The translations under genes were made by a program, and so were the position numbers. This document shows, piece by piece, positions 24,301 through 36,412 of a stretch of DNA of 64,000 nucleotides (its first letter is position 1; each line of letters starts with the position of its first letter). The notes beneath the pieces were generated by a model. It was not told where the DNA came from and searched no databases. It worked only from the letters and a program-made list of their open reading frames with translations. Origin of the DNA: Panaeolus papilionaceus (Eukaryota > Basidiomycota > Agaricomycetes > Agaricales); NCBI GenBank assembly GCA_015501605.1, contig JADNRZ010000013.1, positions 186,001 through 250,000 of the forward strand. The letters run 5' to 3'.

Positions 24301-24937
24301 CGTCTGCGACTAGCTAATTCATCGCCTGACGTCAAGGCTTTGTTCAATTCACCGGCTTACATCTATAATTTGGAGGCTCAGGAAGATATCGATAGCAATT
24401 ATATTCCCGCGGGAGTCCAGGGTATGGAATATTGGCAGTCACCTATGGCGCCTATTGTATGTCCGCCTTCTCATTTCTTTTTGGGTAATTGCTAATATAG
24501 TATCGCAGGGCACGGGAATGCCTCATAGGTCAAGGCATAGTCAGGACGCTATCAAGCGAGGCTCGGATTCACTGCTAGAAGCCAAACTAAAGGAACAGCT
24601 TACCAAGATGCCTCGTTCACTCAACGCCCGCGCTCAGTCCCTCGATCTTAGTGTATCGCTATCAAGGATCACAGAGTCGTCCCACTACGCCCCAGATTCG
24701 CCTACGACGTCACAGGGTGGTACGGGCGGCAACTCGAGCCCGAACTCTGCTACGGCGCCGTCGTTCCCTAGTGTGTATGGCCCACCGCAGACTCTGTCCA
24801 CGAGGTCGTCGATCATTGGCTCTATGGCTGCTAATGCTGCGTCAGGGTCTGGTCCACAAGGACAAAACCACGCGCATACTCTGAACGACGATAATGTGGA
24901 CGAGGTGGCTCGTGTGATCTCCAACTTGGGTTTATAA
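21308..24937 (+). CDS. Multi-KH-domain RNA-binding protein
   Basis: Ten exons (21308-21658, 21732-22028, 22096-22362, 22421-22630, 22716-22940, 23004-23462, 23535-23735, 23811-24201, 24260-24456, 24509-24937) close to 1,008 residues. After a Gln-rich N-terminus (residues 38-52) comes a chain of KH-like units. The clearest has the GxxG loop in IIGVGGRSIQRIMKKYG. Others are ISGKKNGKINKIMQ, LGEKSIFIHDIETKT and VAGRKRSVLQTIQ. Some units (22421-22940) are degenerate. The C-terminal 200 residues are Ser/Pro-rich and disordered. The general layout recalls yeast YLL032C-like and Bicaudal-C/vigilin-like proteins that bind mRNA in the cytoplasm, and I cannot place it in one subfamily. Confidence 0.8.
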
Positions 24938-25942
24938 GATGCTTTCTTTTGCTTGCCTTGCTCCGAGTCATTTGCGTTATTTAAACAGTGTCTTTTATTT
25001 TCTTTATTTCCTTTCTTTTTCTTTTTTCCTCGTCTCTTTTTCTCTTTTTCTGTTCTGCTCTGCCTTCACGGACAAATCTTTATTGGGGGTTTCTCAGGTA
25101 GCAGGGGCGTAAAAGAAGATATGGACTGTTTTTTAAATAATCATAATTGTCGTCTTCCCCGCCCTCCTTCTATACTCCGTCTCTCGCTGTTCATTTCCAT
25201 CTCGCCTCTGTCGCACTCTCTCTGTCTCTGTCACTCGATGTAACAAAAGTATATGTTATACAGCAGAATTCAGCGTTTTATTATATACTCTTTTTCACAC
25301 CCACTCCACACACACTACATCCTTTTCTCCTTTTCTTCTTCACTTTTCAACTCATGCTTCCACCTCCTTCATCTATAGCAATCCATCGTGTATCTCTTCA
25401 TCGTACCACGATCACCCACTCACACGCTGCTCCGTGTCATGCTGCGCTCATTTGTGTATTCATTCATCCATTACTTCCGTCGCCTCATCAGTGTGACCCG
25501 AAGTTCTCTCTCTTTCCCTTTTCTTTTCTTTGCCTTTGCTTTTCCTCGCTTCATCGTGCATCTGCATCCATCATCCAACCCTCTCTCCCATCTCGTCATG
25601 TATAGTATCTTACCATATAGCAAAACGGGCTGGTTCTTATCTTTATCGTTTTACTAATAGTCCATTGTGTATGTGCTACTTGCATGATGTACTCTCTCTG
25701 TGTGCTCTCTCTCTCTCTGTCTTTCTCTTTTTTTTAATACATTGATTCTGAAATAATGATCCATTATTGAAAGACGAAAACATCACAAAAGGTGAAAATA
25801 AACAAAAGGTTCGTTCGTTCGTATTCATAAAAAGAGTCGTATTTATGCTGGCCATAAAACAATTGAAGTAGATTATGTTCTGTGTGTATGGATGGATTAC
25901 TTATGTACAGCCTGGGCCTGATAGCGCTCAATAACACCAGCA
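24938..25942. other. Pyrimidine-rich spacer between convergent genes
   Basis: About 1 kb of T/C-rich plus-strand sequence lies between the 3' ends of the KH and V-ATPase genes. Open frames here are low-complexity and not credible. It presumably holds both 3' UTRs. Confidence 0.5.
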
Positions 25943-27571
25943 CTAAGAAGTGATCCAGGGAACCTCATAGAGAATAAAGTCGAAAAAGTCTTGATCCATA
26001 AGAGTCTGATATTCGCCCGCGAGTTCCTCGTCCGTCGAGTCTTTTCCTCCTTGGTTGGGGTTTGATCTTGGGCTAAGGTATGCGAATTGGCTTTGCAGGA
26101 TGCCAAATACCTTTTTCGCGGTCTTGGGCTCGGGCTGTAAGGGAATTATATATGAGACCTTGTGATGCGGACTGAGAGGGGAGAAGACAGACTTTGATTG
26201 CTAGACCAACGTATTCTGCGGGTAGACCATAGCGTAGCACGCTCTCGACGAATAGACGGATTACTTTGAGGTGTACGAGTATCTGGAAGGATTCTGAAAA
26301 GTTTGTGCGAGCGAAACCCAGAAGTTCCGTCTGCGAGTATCAAGATTTAGCGCCAAGTAAACATTAGGTAGACAGTGAATCAACGCACCCAGAGCTCTTT
26401 CTCTGTAGTTCCCGCTACGTCCAGCTCTTGCTGTTGCCTGGCAATCTCCTCTTCAGAGTATACGAAATCACGAACAATGAACCTGCGGTGGAGCTGTCAA
26501 TGAATGTTAGGCGGAATGATACCCGATGCTCTCACTTTCGATCACGGCACTTCTGAACAAAGTCATCATGGACGCGTTTGAAGATGACCACGCTGAAGAG
26601 GGTATACTCGTCATCTGATGAGATGAGCCTGTTCATGAAGTGATTAGCATAACTAAATGAGATTGTGAGACAACGCGTAAGATAATTACGTTGAAGTTCG
26701 AGGCACGACCATTTGAGAGATGCGTTCGTAGCTCATGTTCCATTCCTTGATGAGAGACCTTTGGGTCGATTAATGTCGTCGTCACGGTCTGCGAGGATGC
26801 TCTTACTTCGGCACTGCGACTAGCAGCGTTTCGAGATATTCTGAATCTTGGATAAAATCATCCTTTGACACGATTTCTGCCAGGGACCGGACAGACAGGT
26901 TACCCCTAAGTTATAATGTAAGCCCAGAGCAGTACGACGTTTTAATAGATCACTCACGTCTTCTTGCGCTGCATCTGCGTCAGCGATCCTTTAACCAAAT
27001 TATAATTGTTCAGTTTCGCTTTGAGCGCATTGTCAATGGCGGTCATTTCCTGAACCACAAGTTAGCATAGTAATTAGATAGCAGGTTACATACGCGAGAT
27101 GACATACGCTGTTCAACAGAGTCACCAATTCCCTCAAACTCTTCTGAGTGTCATATCGGACGTCCTTCCATTTCCAACCACCTAGTACGTACGCGTCCAC
27201 GCTCTTCTCGTCGATTAGAATATGTTGGGCCAACTTAGACGGATCATTATTGAGCAAGTTGCGTAGTGTCTCCACCGCTTTCGCGACAGCTGCTGTAAAG
27301 AAGGTTTCCTGTTTCGGCAGATCCTCAGACAAAGCAATGAGCGAATCTAGCGTTCCTGTCTGCATGCATGGAGTCTACATGAGCTATTCGCTGTTCAATA
27401 CAGACATGGGGATGAACAAGTAACCTTGAAAGTGGGTATCGTTATTGTGGCGATGTTGCGTGGGGGTAACTTGGCTTGTGAGGTGAGTTTATTGGCCAAT
27501 TTTTGGACATTACCCTGAGGATCATGACCCTGTGGTACCGAGATAAGCCAGGTGCTTTGATCTGAAGGCAT
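25943..27571 (-). CDS. VMA5: V-type H+-ATPase subunit C
   Basis: Nine exons (27571-27425, 27359-27108, 27049-26958, 26905-26807, 26758-26690, 26628-26536, 26482-26389, 26330-26193, 26134-25943) close to 391 residues, the usual length. Diagnostic segments are the N-terminus [20 protein letters not shown], the core [15 protein letters not shown] and [18 protein letters not shown], and the end [17 protein letters not shown]. Subunit C bridges the V1 stator stalks and Vo and takes part in reversible disassembly of the vacuolar proton pump. The start MPSDQSTW leaves no N-terminal targeting sequence, as expected. It is divergent from the sulfurtransferase gene, with about 210 bases between the start codons. 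Confidence 0.93.
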
Positions 27572-27783
27572 TGTGAATGTTGGCCTCGACGTCGGAGGAG
27601 TGTCTGTAAGTCGAAGGCAATCATTATCGGCAGTTGTAGCCACTTGTTGCTGTCTATTAGATTTCAAAGCTAATGATCTTATTTACGTACACCTTCACCA
27701 CAACTTTCCCATTCCGAAATCCCGAACAACAATGACAACATGACCTCTGGAGTTCTTGAAATTGTGTCTGAATCATCATCATC

Positions 27784-29077
27784 ATGGGACTGCTTCTAAG
27801 ATTGTCTGCGACAGGTCGACGTGCTGCTTTTTCTTCTTACCGCAACATGTCGTCTTCAGCTGCACCTCTCTTGCTCTCTGCTAAGCAGGCATTCGACCTT
27901 CAAAAGTCGGCTGGCTCGTCTGTTTCTATTTTGGATGCTACTTGGTTTATGCCCAACTCACCTCGCAAGTCAAAGCAGGAGTTCATTGAGAAAAGACTTC
28001 CAGGCGCACAGTTCCTTGATCTCGATGAGGTCGCCAGTCCCAATGAGCTTGGACTCAAACATATGATGCCTGACAGCCAAACCTTTGCTCACGCATGCGG
28101 TGCGTGAGCTGTGGACATGCAAGGAAAACTAAGCCTGACGTACTAGGATTCTAGAGCAATTTGGTCTATCCCCAAACACTCATGTTATCTTGTGAGAATC
28201 TGCCTGGACTATATCTGGAATATCATAGCTGAGTAACAATTCGTAGATATGATGCACATGGTGTATTTTCTTCTCCTCGGGCTCTGTTCATGTTCAGAAG
28301 CTTTGGACATGACAACTCGAGCATAATCAATGGCGGTCTACCTCAATGGGTAGAGGATGGGCTCCCCATCGAATCTGGGGCGGCGACCGGAGATGTTCAA
28401 CGTGGAAATTATCCTCCTCCCAAATTTAACGATCAAGCCATACGAAGTGAGAATCTCAAACGTCATATTTTCATTATTTTTGCATGCATTTCTGATCATG
28501 ATTCATGAAACAAGGCTATGAACAGATTGTGTCCAATTCGAAATGTGACTTAGCGGCGCAAGCGACAACCGAGTTAGTTCTGGACGCACGGCCAGGTGGA
28601 AGGTTGGTCCCATGAACTCAATTGCCCCAAAATTACGCTGAAATTTGGGAAGGTTCAAAGGCATCGACCCCGAACCCCGCCCGAACCTATCTTCGGGCCA
28701 TATGCCTAATTCGTTCTCCCTGCCTTTCAACCTTTTCCTCGAAAAGCACAAGAACAAGGAAGGTCAAGAATACTCCACCTTCCTGCACCCTGACAAGGTC
28801 AAAAAAGCCCTAGAAGATGCTGTAGGTACTGCGGAAGCGTCCAAGATAATTAGCGGTGAACGGCCAGTTGTGACAAGCTGCGGCAGTGGTATGACTGCGG
28901 GCGTTCTTTGGCTTGGACTCAAACTCCTGGGCGTCAAACAGATTGGTCTTTATGATGAGGTACGGCCAAATTTGCCCGTTGGAGATGATCGTCTCGCTGA
29001 TGGCCATCCCTTGATTTTAGTCTTGGACAGGCTATGCTATGAGGCCCTCCAGTAAGATCGAAAAGTCTGCTGCGTGA
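27784..29077 (+). CDS. Mercaptopyruvate/thiosulfate sulfurtransferase (two rhodanese domains)
   Basis: Six exons (27784-28099, 28155-28191, 28247-28446, 28515-28602, 28653-28959, 29021-29077) close to 334 residues. The first, inactive rhodanese domain runs from VSILDATWFMP through LYDAHGVFSSPRALFMF. The second carries the persulfide-forming Cys in VVTSCGSGMTAG, the Cys-Gly-Ser-Gly loop typical of 3-mercaptopyruvate sulfurtransferases. SWTGYA-type sequence closes the domain. The N-terminus from the ATG at 27784 is Arg/Ser-rich (LRLSATGRRAAFSSYRN) and reads as a mitochondrial presequence. A second Met at 27847 could give a cytosolic form. It transfers sulfur from mercaptopyruvate to thiols such as thioredoxin or cyanide. 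Confidence 0.9.
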
Positions 29078-29627
29078 ACACAATTTAAGTTCCTCGCTCT
29101 CCGTGCTCCGTTGCACAAGGAACTGAAGTTCTGAATGTTGAATGCCAACTTTTCATCGGGTTGGTCGGGGGTCGGCCGCTGTGAATTAAAATAAGTTATG
29201 CTTCAGATTGTCACATCTATGTATAAATAACTTTCGCTATCGATTTTTGATATTGACATCATTGACACCGGCACCGCACACCGTTCAAGATATTGACCAC
29301 GTTTCCAGCCTCAATTCATTCAAGACACTGCGTTGAAGCTGCGTGCAGGAAAGGCTTTTTCCGAGCACAAAGGACATATTGCTTTGAGTAGTAGTATGAG
29401 GTATTACACCCAGAATTCTATTTCCGTACGCGAGATAGTGCCCACGGACGGTTGAAAGTGATACAAATACAGTGTTAGATTGTACAAATTGCGTTGGCTT
29501 CGACTAAAAGAGTGGGGTAGATGCAGTCCTGCATTCTACGGTAGAATAAAAACGACGATAAAATTAGGAATGATGGAACTAGGATGAGAAAAAGGGCGCT
29601 GAGTGGTGGGCGGGATGAGTAATGCAT
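29078..29627. other. Spacer, no gene seen
   Basis: Convergent 3' ends of the sulfurtransferase gene and the minus-strand gene at 29628. No features recognised. Confidence 0.4.
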
Positions 29628-30359
29628 CTAATAAGCGGCCTGTAGTACGGCCATGAAAGGTGGCTGTCGGCGTTTGATTGTTCTTAGGGAGCGGGCGGCT
29701 GATGAAAGATATAAAAAATTTGGTATGAGTAAATGATCCAGTGAAACTCAAAGATTGAGATACTTACGCGTAGCGCTGTACTCCACTTGGATCCGCTGTA
29801 CATCACCTCTTCGGAGAAGAGTAAGTGTCCAGCTAAGCGACAGAAATGGTATTAGTCATGGCAGTTCTCCGTGTCAACAGTGCATACAGCATGTACATAC
29901 CTTTCCTGCAACAGTGTGTTGTAACCATTTTGTGTGACTTCTTCGAGCAGTCTTTCCTGCGCAAACAATACTGCTTTGCGATGCACATTCGCGTCTTTCG
30001 CGGGCTTCTTCAACTCCAAAATGTATGTCCTCCGAACGGTGTGATCTTTTACCGACACGATGGAATCTAAATCTAAAACCGAAATCAGCCTCGAGATCAG
30101 CAGGTGGGGCATGAAAAAAGGACAGACCATCATCATCATCCTCGTAGTACACTGGGACTGGTTCCACTGAGCAACTATGGACGACCTCCCATGGCATTTC
30201 TTTGCGACGGAAGAACATGTCGAAGAGACGAAGTGGTGAAGGACGCGACGGTGGTTTTATGCTGACACTGCTGTTTTGAGGTAGCTGTCTGAAAGGAGCA
30301 GCCACCAAAGGGATCCACTTATAAAGGTTTGGGGAAGGGGCTCTCTTCACATAAGACAA
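29628..30359 (-). CDS. Unrecognised 179-residue protein
   Basis: Four exons (30359-30128, 30072-29901, 29832-29768, 29698-29628), all with GT-AG borders and matching phases, give a continuous 179-residue frame. The N-terminus is basic and Pro-rich (KPPSRPSPLRLFDMFFRRK). A middle section, PWEVVHSCSVEPVPVYYEDD, is followed by charged helix-like sequence (RRTYILELKKPAKDANVHRK, LFAQERLLEEVTQNG) and WTLTLLRRGDVQRIQVEY. No domain is recognised. The clean splicing arithmetic supports a real gene. A Met within MFFRRKEMPW is an alternative start. Confidence 0.5.
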
Positions 30360-30652
30360 TGGAAGGATGAGGATAAAGGTCTGGAAAGGTCACTAATTGC
30401 AATGGATAGCAATTATATGCCTTAAAGCCAGTTAGTCTGTTTCTGCGTGCCTGTTGTCCAGGGGATAAATCAATGCCCAAGAAAACCGAGTCATCGATTT
30501 TTATACAAAACCCACATCCGACGGCCCAAATGCCATATCTATAACTGATTACCGTGGCGTCCCGATAGTAATCAAGGAGACATGGCGGCAATCTCGAAAC
30601 CATTTCACAATGTTGCATGCAGCTTCTCGGCACCGCCACCTCATACTGCGAT

Positions 30653-31710
30653 CTAAGCAAAGGTGACGCAGCTCCGACTGCGTAAACTGTTTAGTGCCGG
30701 AACGCCCGCAACATTATCAGGCGACGATATACGGTTTCCCAGAGGCATGGGATAAAAAGAAAGCAGGTATTTCAGCCACCTATTAGAGTGAATGCCTTGG
30801 TTCTGTATGCCGTGCAAGAGTAACCAATTGCAACTGAGATAAGTATCATGGGAAGAAGCCAGTCTGGAAAGCGACACTAACCGTGAGCCTAAACCCAGGT
30901 AAACATATCGGGTTTCGAGGAACCTGACATGTCTCTGACCTAGATGCCCTGACCGACGAAACTTACAGCCGAAAGAATTCGTGTTTACCTTGACGGCAAT
31001 CGAATTGGGAGGGTGACAATGCAACGTCTCAAAACCATCCACCTGAAGGCCCGAAGCAATTGACCTGCTACCATTCAAATGAATCTTCTCTGGCAGTGGA
31101 TTTCCCAAGAAATTGCGAATATCACCGGCCCATTTCCTCTTTCCCTGTGCACGTAACTGGATGACGAGGGGCGATGATTAGGGATCGATGACACATGCAA
31201 CCCGAAATGGTATCCTCATAGAATGATACTTGGTCGTAACGGGTCCTCGGCGGGGCCAATCAATGCTAAAAGGGCTGTTTCATATGATTTTCATCTGTGA
31301 ACCTGGGAGTGGAAAACCGGAATTTGCGTCCTAATAACTCTGCAATCAGCACAGTTATTATAATTCAAGCTGCTGAGCAATGAGCATGGCATGTGAGTGT
31401 CGGACTGCTTGCAAATTGACTTTGACAATGTCGACTGCGTCATTTAATTGTGAATATTTCCGGAGGTTGGATTCCGACCACAGTGGAATCCATTCAGATG
31501 ATGGATAAACGGCTGAAGTGGTGTAAGAGAAAGAACGCAACAAGTCAGGTTTCCGGCTGTCAAACTTCCGGGAAGATGTTTGTCATCAGCTTTCTCAATG
31601 AGCGCTAATATCCGAACAGACACTTTGGATTCACACCACTTGCATGTCCTGCACCTCATGAAACGAAATATATTCCTATGGATACTTGCACATCCCCTCG
31701 TTGTCATCAG
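30653..31710 (-). pseudogene. Coding-like remnants, gene model not resolved
   Basis: Minus-strand stretches look coding but cannot be joined into one gene. One is 31140-30653, with RKWAGDIRNFLGNPLPEKIH and, after a possible gttagt...tag intron, WLKYLLSFYPMPLG to a stop. Another, near 31580-31358, contains LLRSFSYTTSAVYPSSEW and WSESNLRKYSQLNDAVDIV. Stops and frame changes separate them. They may be the remains of one accessory gene, or a live gene with exons I failed to see. No family recognised. Confidence 0.25.
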
Positions 31711-32027
31711 TAAAATATTTCGAAGCCTTCATGTCGAGCGTGACATTTTCAAGATATTAATGGTTTGCAAACATTTAATAAGTGATCTGGGACTCGACTG
31801 GACAGGAATATATAAAGCATGGGTGTGTAGTTGGCTCCTGTTGACGCCATTCTATGAGAGCCTATGAAGCGATACAATAACAGTACATTGAAGATAGCGC
31901 AGAGGCAAAACGTAAACCGTTCACCCTCATTGGTCATCAAAAACAGCCCAGAATGTGACCTCTAAATAACAACTGAGCCACTCAAGCCTTTCCTGCAACT
32001 ACTATCACCTCATAGCTAGTCGTAGCC

Positions 32028-33943
32028 ATGCAGGCTACTCTATTCGGATTCGGCAACCGTATTCATGATCGAGTGGACTGGCCATACGAGCTATTTCATG
32101 TACGCATATTTCAACCAGTTGGTCCTCCAAGGCGACGCTCGTCTTAACCGTTTGTGCCTAAACTTAGGTTGCAGCTATTCTGCCATCCTCTTTCATTCCA
32201 TTGCTCGCTTCAAATACCCCGCCCTCCTCTTCCGATATCGACATCATCAACAACTTCAAGGCCCCCATCCTTGAGAAAATTTCTGAGTTCAATGCAAAAC
32301 AAGATGCAATCCACGACAAAATCAACAATCTTAATGACGAGTTACTACGTCTCGGGGCTGCACGGAGACCGTTCGACAAGCAAGTTGCTGCTTGTAAGAT
32401 CATAACCTCTCCTTTCCGGCGTCTTCCCGATGACATCCTGCATGAGATCGTGAAGCATTGTCCTATATCAGAGGATGCTAAGACTCACTTCCCATCGCAA
32501 TTGGCTCAAGTTTCTCGAAGTTGGCGTCGTGTGGTCCTAAATACCTCTTTGCTCTGGAAGGATGTACAGCTGGAGTGGCCACGGCATAGCGACGCGATGG
32601 ATCAGTTCAAACACTTTGCCCGTTTGTCTCGCTCTTTACCTTTGTCACTCCGCCTGGATGAACGAGTAGTCAAAGTACCAGACTTGGACGAGACGCAAGG
32701 TGCTCTGCCCTTTCTTAAATCTATAGCATTGGACGAAACTACTTTTCAGCGTTTAGAGTGCTTGGACACTTTTTCTCCCAGACACCTCCAGATGCTAGAC
32801 GTTTTGAAGGTTAACAAGCTGCCATTGCTCAAGTTCTACATGCAGATACAAACCTCCGATCATTTGGTTAGTGAAGATGGGAGGGACGAAGATTTTGAGG
32901 CCTTGTCAATCAACGAATTGTTGAAAAATGCCCCGCAACTGGCACATCTATGGTTTGGCACCGCCGACTCGTATATGGGACCGCTGCTCAGTTTGCCTCT
33001 TCATGCATTGGGACATTGGTCGCAGCTGACGACTTTGCATTTCTTTGGGTCACTCTACGTCGATGAGTGGCACACGCTACTCAAAATTTGCACCCACCTC
33101 GAGAGAGCATGGGTTCGGGTTTCGGCACCAGACGATACCGAATTTGACACCCCTGACCTTTTCCTCCTTCATACACACACTCACTTCAAAGAGCTCATCA
33201 TTCAACTCGTTGGATACGCCCATGAGATTCTGCTCCCTTTCGCTGGTTTCCGCTTCCCAAGACTCAAATCACTGCAAGTCGGATTTATCCGTACCAACTT
33301 TTTAGCTGTCCCGACTCCCGCTCAGCTTCAACCAGCAGATTTTGCAGACGTCTTCCCCTCGCTAGAAAACCTTGTTTTGATGAGCACCAATGGAGTTGAG
33401 GACCGATTTGATGAGGTTTTCTCTCTCCTCCTTGCCGTTCCAACAACAAAATCCCTCCTCACCAATTTCTGTGGCAAATACTATCTGGAATTTCTAGAAT
33501 TTCTACGTTCACCTCAGGAAGACGGGCAGTTTCCGCTTCCTGCTCTCCAAGAACTGGAAGTAGAATTTTCGCCTTCTCCAGCAAACAATTGGTCCAACAA
33601 CGGAGAGCAAAAGCTCACTGATTCGCTCTTCAAAACGTGTACCCTCCGGTCGTCAAAGACCCCATCCGAAACAAGTACGGAGAATCCAACGCCTCTGATA
33701 TCTGTGCTGCGTAATATGACTGTGCGGTACAATCCAGGAACTATGAGTGACTCCAGTGGCATCACTGGGGAGACAAAGCGGAGGATGACGCTGTACTTCC
33801 ACAACCTCGAGTTCCAGGTAGATACCATGGAGGCCGATATCGAGATGAAGGTTCGCAGTTTCACAGCAGGGTATAGGACTTTTGCTAGTCCTGTGATGAG
33901 GGACTTTATGCATACGTTCGCATTCTGGAGATTTTCGGTGTAA
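32028..33943 (+). CDS. F-box protein, tandem family copy 1
   Basis: Exon 1 (32028-32099, 24 residues: MQATLFGFGNRIHDRVDWPY...) is joined by a phase-0 intron to exon 2 (32168-33943), giving 615 residues. The order is a short conserved head, LPSSFIPLLASN linker, coiled coil at about 50-90 (KAPILEKISEFNAKQDAIHD), and F-box at about 102-145 (SPFRRLPDDILHEIVKHCPI ... VSRSWRRVVLNTSLLWKDV). A long Leu-rich C-terminal half ends in a FMHTFAFWRF-type motif. Such agaricomycete F-box proteins are thought to select substrates for SCF ubiquitin ligases, and the target is unknown. It is the most divergent member of the array. A start placed inside exon 2 would lose the conserved head. Confidence 0.75.
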
Positions 33944-34203
33944 AGCTGATATGCAGAAGATTCTTGACGCAAGAGATACCTACATATTTACCGTAAATTA
34001 TCAAACTAAGTATTGAAGTATTTGAACATCTGTTTTAAATTGATCCTCTTTTATTGAGCCGAGTTACCGGATTGGCCAAGCTATCAGTTGTTTTCTACAC
34101 ACGGGATAGGGGTGAGGAGACGCTGATCATTCAAATTGCGCATCGCGACTCTTGGAATTAAACCTTTTACCACTACCACTATCACCACGCACCAACCGTA
34201 CGT

Positions 34204-36145
34204 ATGGAAAATTTTGGACCACCCGACAAAAATCACAGTCGAGTAGAATGGCCAACTGAAATGTTTCAGGTGTGTAAATGTGGCTGACACAGGCTTGACG
34301 GCAATACTCTATGTTGGACATTACTCAGACTCACCATGTATCTATCGACAGGATTCTGTGCCCCTTCCAACTTCTTTCATTTCGCTTCTCAGTAGCAATG
34401 CAGCACCCTCTTCTTCCGACCTTGAGTTTGTGAAAGAGTTCAAGGCACCCGTTCTTGATAAGATATCCGAATGTCAGCGTGGGGAAGACGAGATAAGGCG
34501 CCAAATTCAGGAGCTTGAACGCGAATTGGAGGTGTTGCAAATCTCCCGAAAACCACTCGAAAAGCAAGTCTATGCCTGCGACGTTATTACTTCTTCCTTC
34601 CGGCGACTTCCAGACGATGTTCTTCACGAGATCATTCGACATTGCCCAATTTACTCCAAAAACCAATGTTACGCTCACTTTCCCTCAGTACTTGCACGAG
34701 TCTGTAGACGTTGGCGCAAGTTGGTCCATGGGACCTCATCTCTCTGGACGTACCTCAAGCTAGTATGGCCGAGGAAAAGCGATCCAATGGCGCATTTCAA
34801 TCACTTCGCTCGCTTATCTCGCTCCTTACCGCTCAAGATCACTTTGACTGAACTTCGGCCCTTTGAACTCAAGACGGCTTTGATGGAACTAGAAGGAAAC
34901 GATATTCTTTTCTTTTTCCGAGGCCTAATGTCGGATTTGACAGCCTTACGTCGCTTAGAGGTCTTGGAGGTCCTGGCATCCCCGAAATGCGAAATGTTGA
35001 AAATTCTCAAGGACAAAGATTTACCGTTGCTCAAATCATGCGTCCTGCTACCCCCAGGCCACGGTGGGGGCGTGGCGGATCCAGAAGAGGATCGCGACGC
35101 ATTCATCCTCATGGTCGTCCACGAACTGCTGGAGAACGCTCCGCAGCTTACGCAACTGTGCTTCGGTGGTCACGAGTTAAGCCCGGAACCGCTGTTGAAG
35201 CTCCCGCAGGAACAACTTGCGCGTTGGTCCCGGCTGACGACGCTGAACATCTCTGGTTGCGTTTATGTCGACGAGTGGTACAATCTCCTCAAGCTTTGCA
35301 ACAATCTTCAAAAAGCATTCATACCTTTGATGGCACCAGCTGACTTCCTTTTTCCGATCCCCGACCTTTCTCTTCTTCACCCCCACGAACACCTAGAGGA
35401 GCTGATCCTCCAGCATAGATCATATCACCAGCACATTTTACTTCCTTTCGCCGGCTTCTCTTTTCCAAAACTGAAGGCTCTACAGATTGGGTTTAGTGAC
35501 AAATACTCTACTTCCGAGGATCAAGTCAATCTCCAACATTCTGACTTTATCAATGTCTTCCCCTCGCTGGAGACACTTGTTCTCGACAATACCGTTGTGC
35601 TCCAAGGCGGGATCGACGCTTTCGTTCCATTGATGAGATCAGTTCCGATGACTAAATCTTTGCTCATCTCCTTCTCTGGCAAACACTTTATTGAATTCCT
35701 GAAATTTATGCGGGAACCACTTGAGGACAACTGCCTGCCTCTACACAATCTCCGCTGCCTCGAGTTGGAGTTTATACCCTCATTGGACAAACCCTGGACG
35801 AATGAAATCGAATACGAGCTCACCAAGGCGCTACTGGCAACCCGTCGAATCAGAACGCCCGTCCATCCTCTGCCAAATGACACAGAAGATGCAACTTCCT
35901 TGCCAGTTTTGGATGAAATGATCGTGCGCTTCAACCCCATTTCTCGACATCAAAAGGATTTCGACGTGCTGGAGAAGAAGGCAGACATGATCCAATTTTT
36001 CATCCGGCTTCGTTCGGAGATCGACATGATAGACGACGTTGATATCACCGTGATCCCGTTGACGAGGGATTATAGGCTGCTTGCAAGCCCCCTGATGAAT
36101 CAATTTATGTCTCCATTTGAGTACTGGAAGTCATCAATGCCCTAA
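34204..36145 (+). CDS. F-box protein, tandem family copy 2
   Basis: Exon 1 (34204-34269, 22 residues with NHSRVEWPTEMFQ) and exon 2 (34352-36145) give 619 residues. LPTSFISLLSSNAAPSSSD is followed by a coiled coil (KISECQRGEDEIRRQIQELE), the F-box (SSFRRLPDDVLHEIIRHCPI, VCRRWRKLVHGTSSLWTYL) and a Leu-rich tail ending FMSPFEYWKSSMP. Reading exon 2 back through the intron gives an apparent longer frame, but the matching exon 1 in all four paralogs shows the spliced form is right. Confidence 0.78.
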
Positions 36146-36412
36146 ATCGTAAATATCATGTAAAGATTCTACCGCCCACTACAACACTTGCGTTTCGCTC
36201 AAACACAATTGCTGTGAACTTGTGGTAAGTAATTCCCAGTTTACGACGAACTGAGGGATTGACTGTTAAGACTGTCGCACACCAGTGGCTGCAATTATTG
36301 TAACTCGCTGCAATACAGGGGCTTGTTCGGGTGACGCAGTGACGGTCCAGGTCACCCGAGCGCGAAGCTAAGCACGCGCTCCGAGCCTTTCAAACCACAA
36401 CCATACCACAAT

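Noticed and set aside
25147..25605. 152-codon plus-strand frame after the KH gene
   Set aside because: It is built from a pyrimidine-rich tract giving Ser/Pro/Phe/Leu low complexity, and lies in a spacer between convergent 3' ends.
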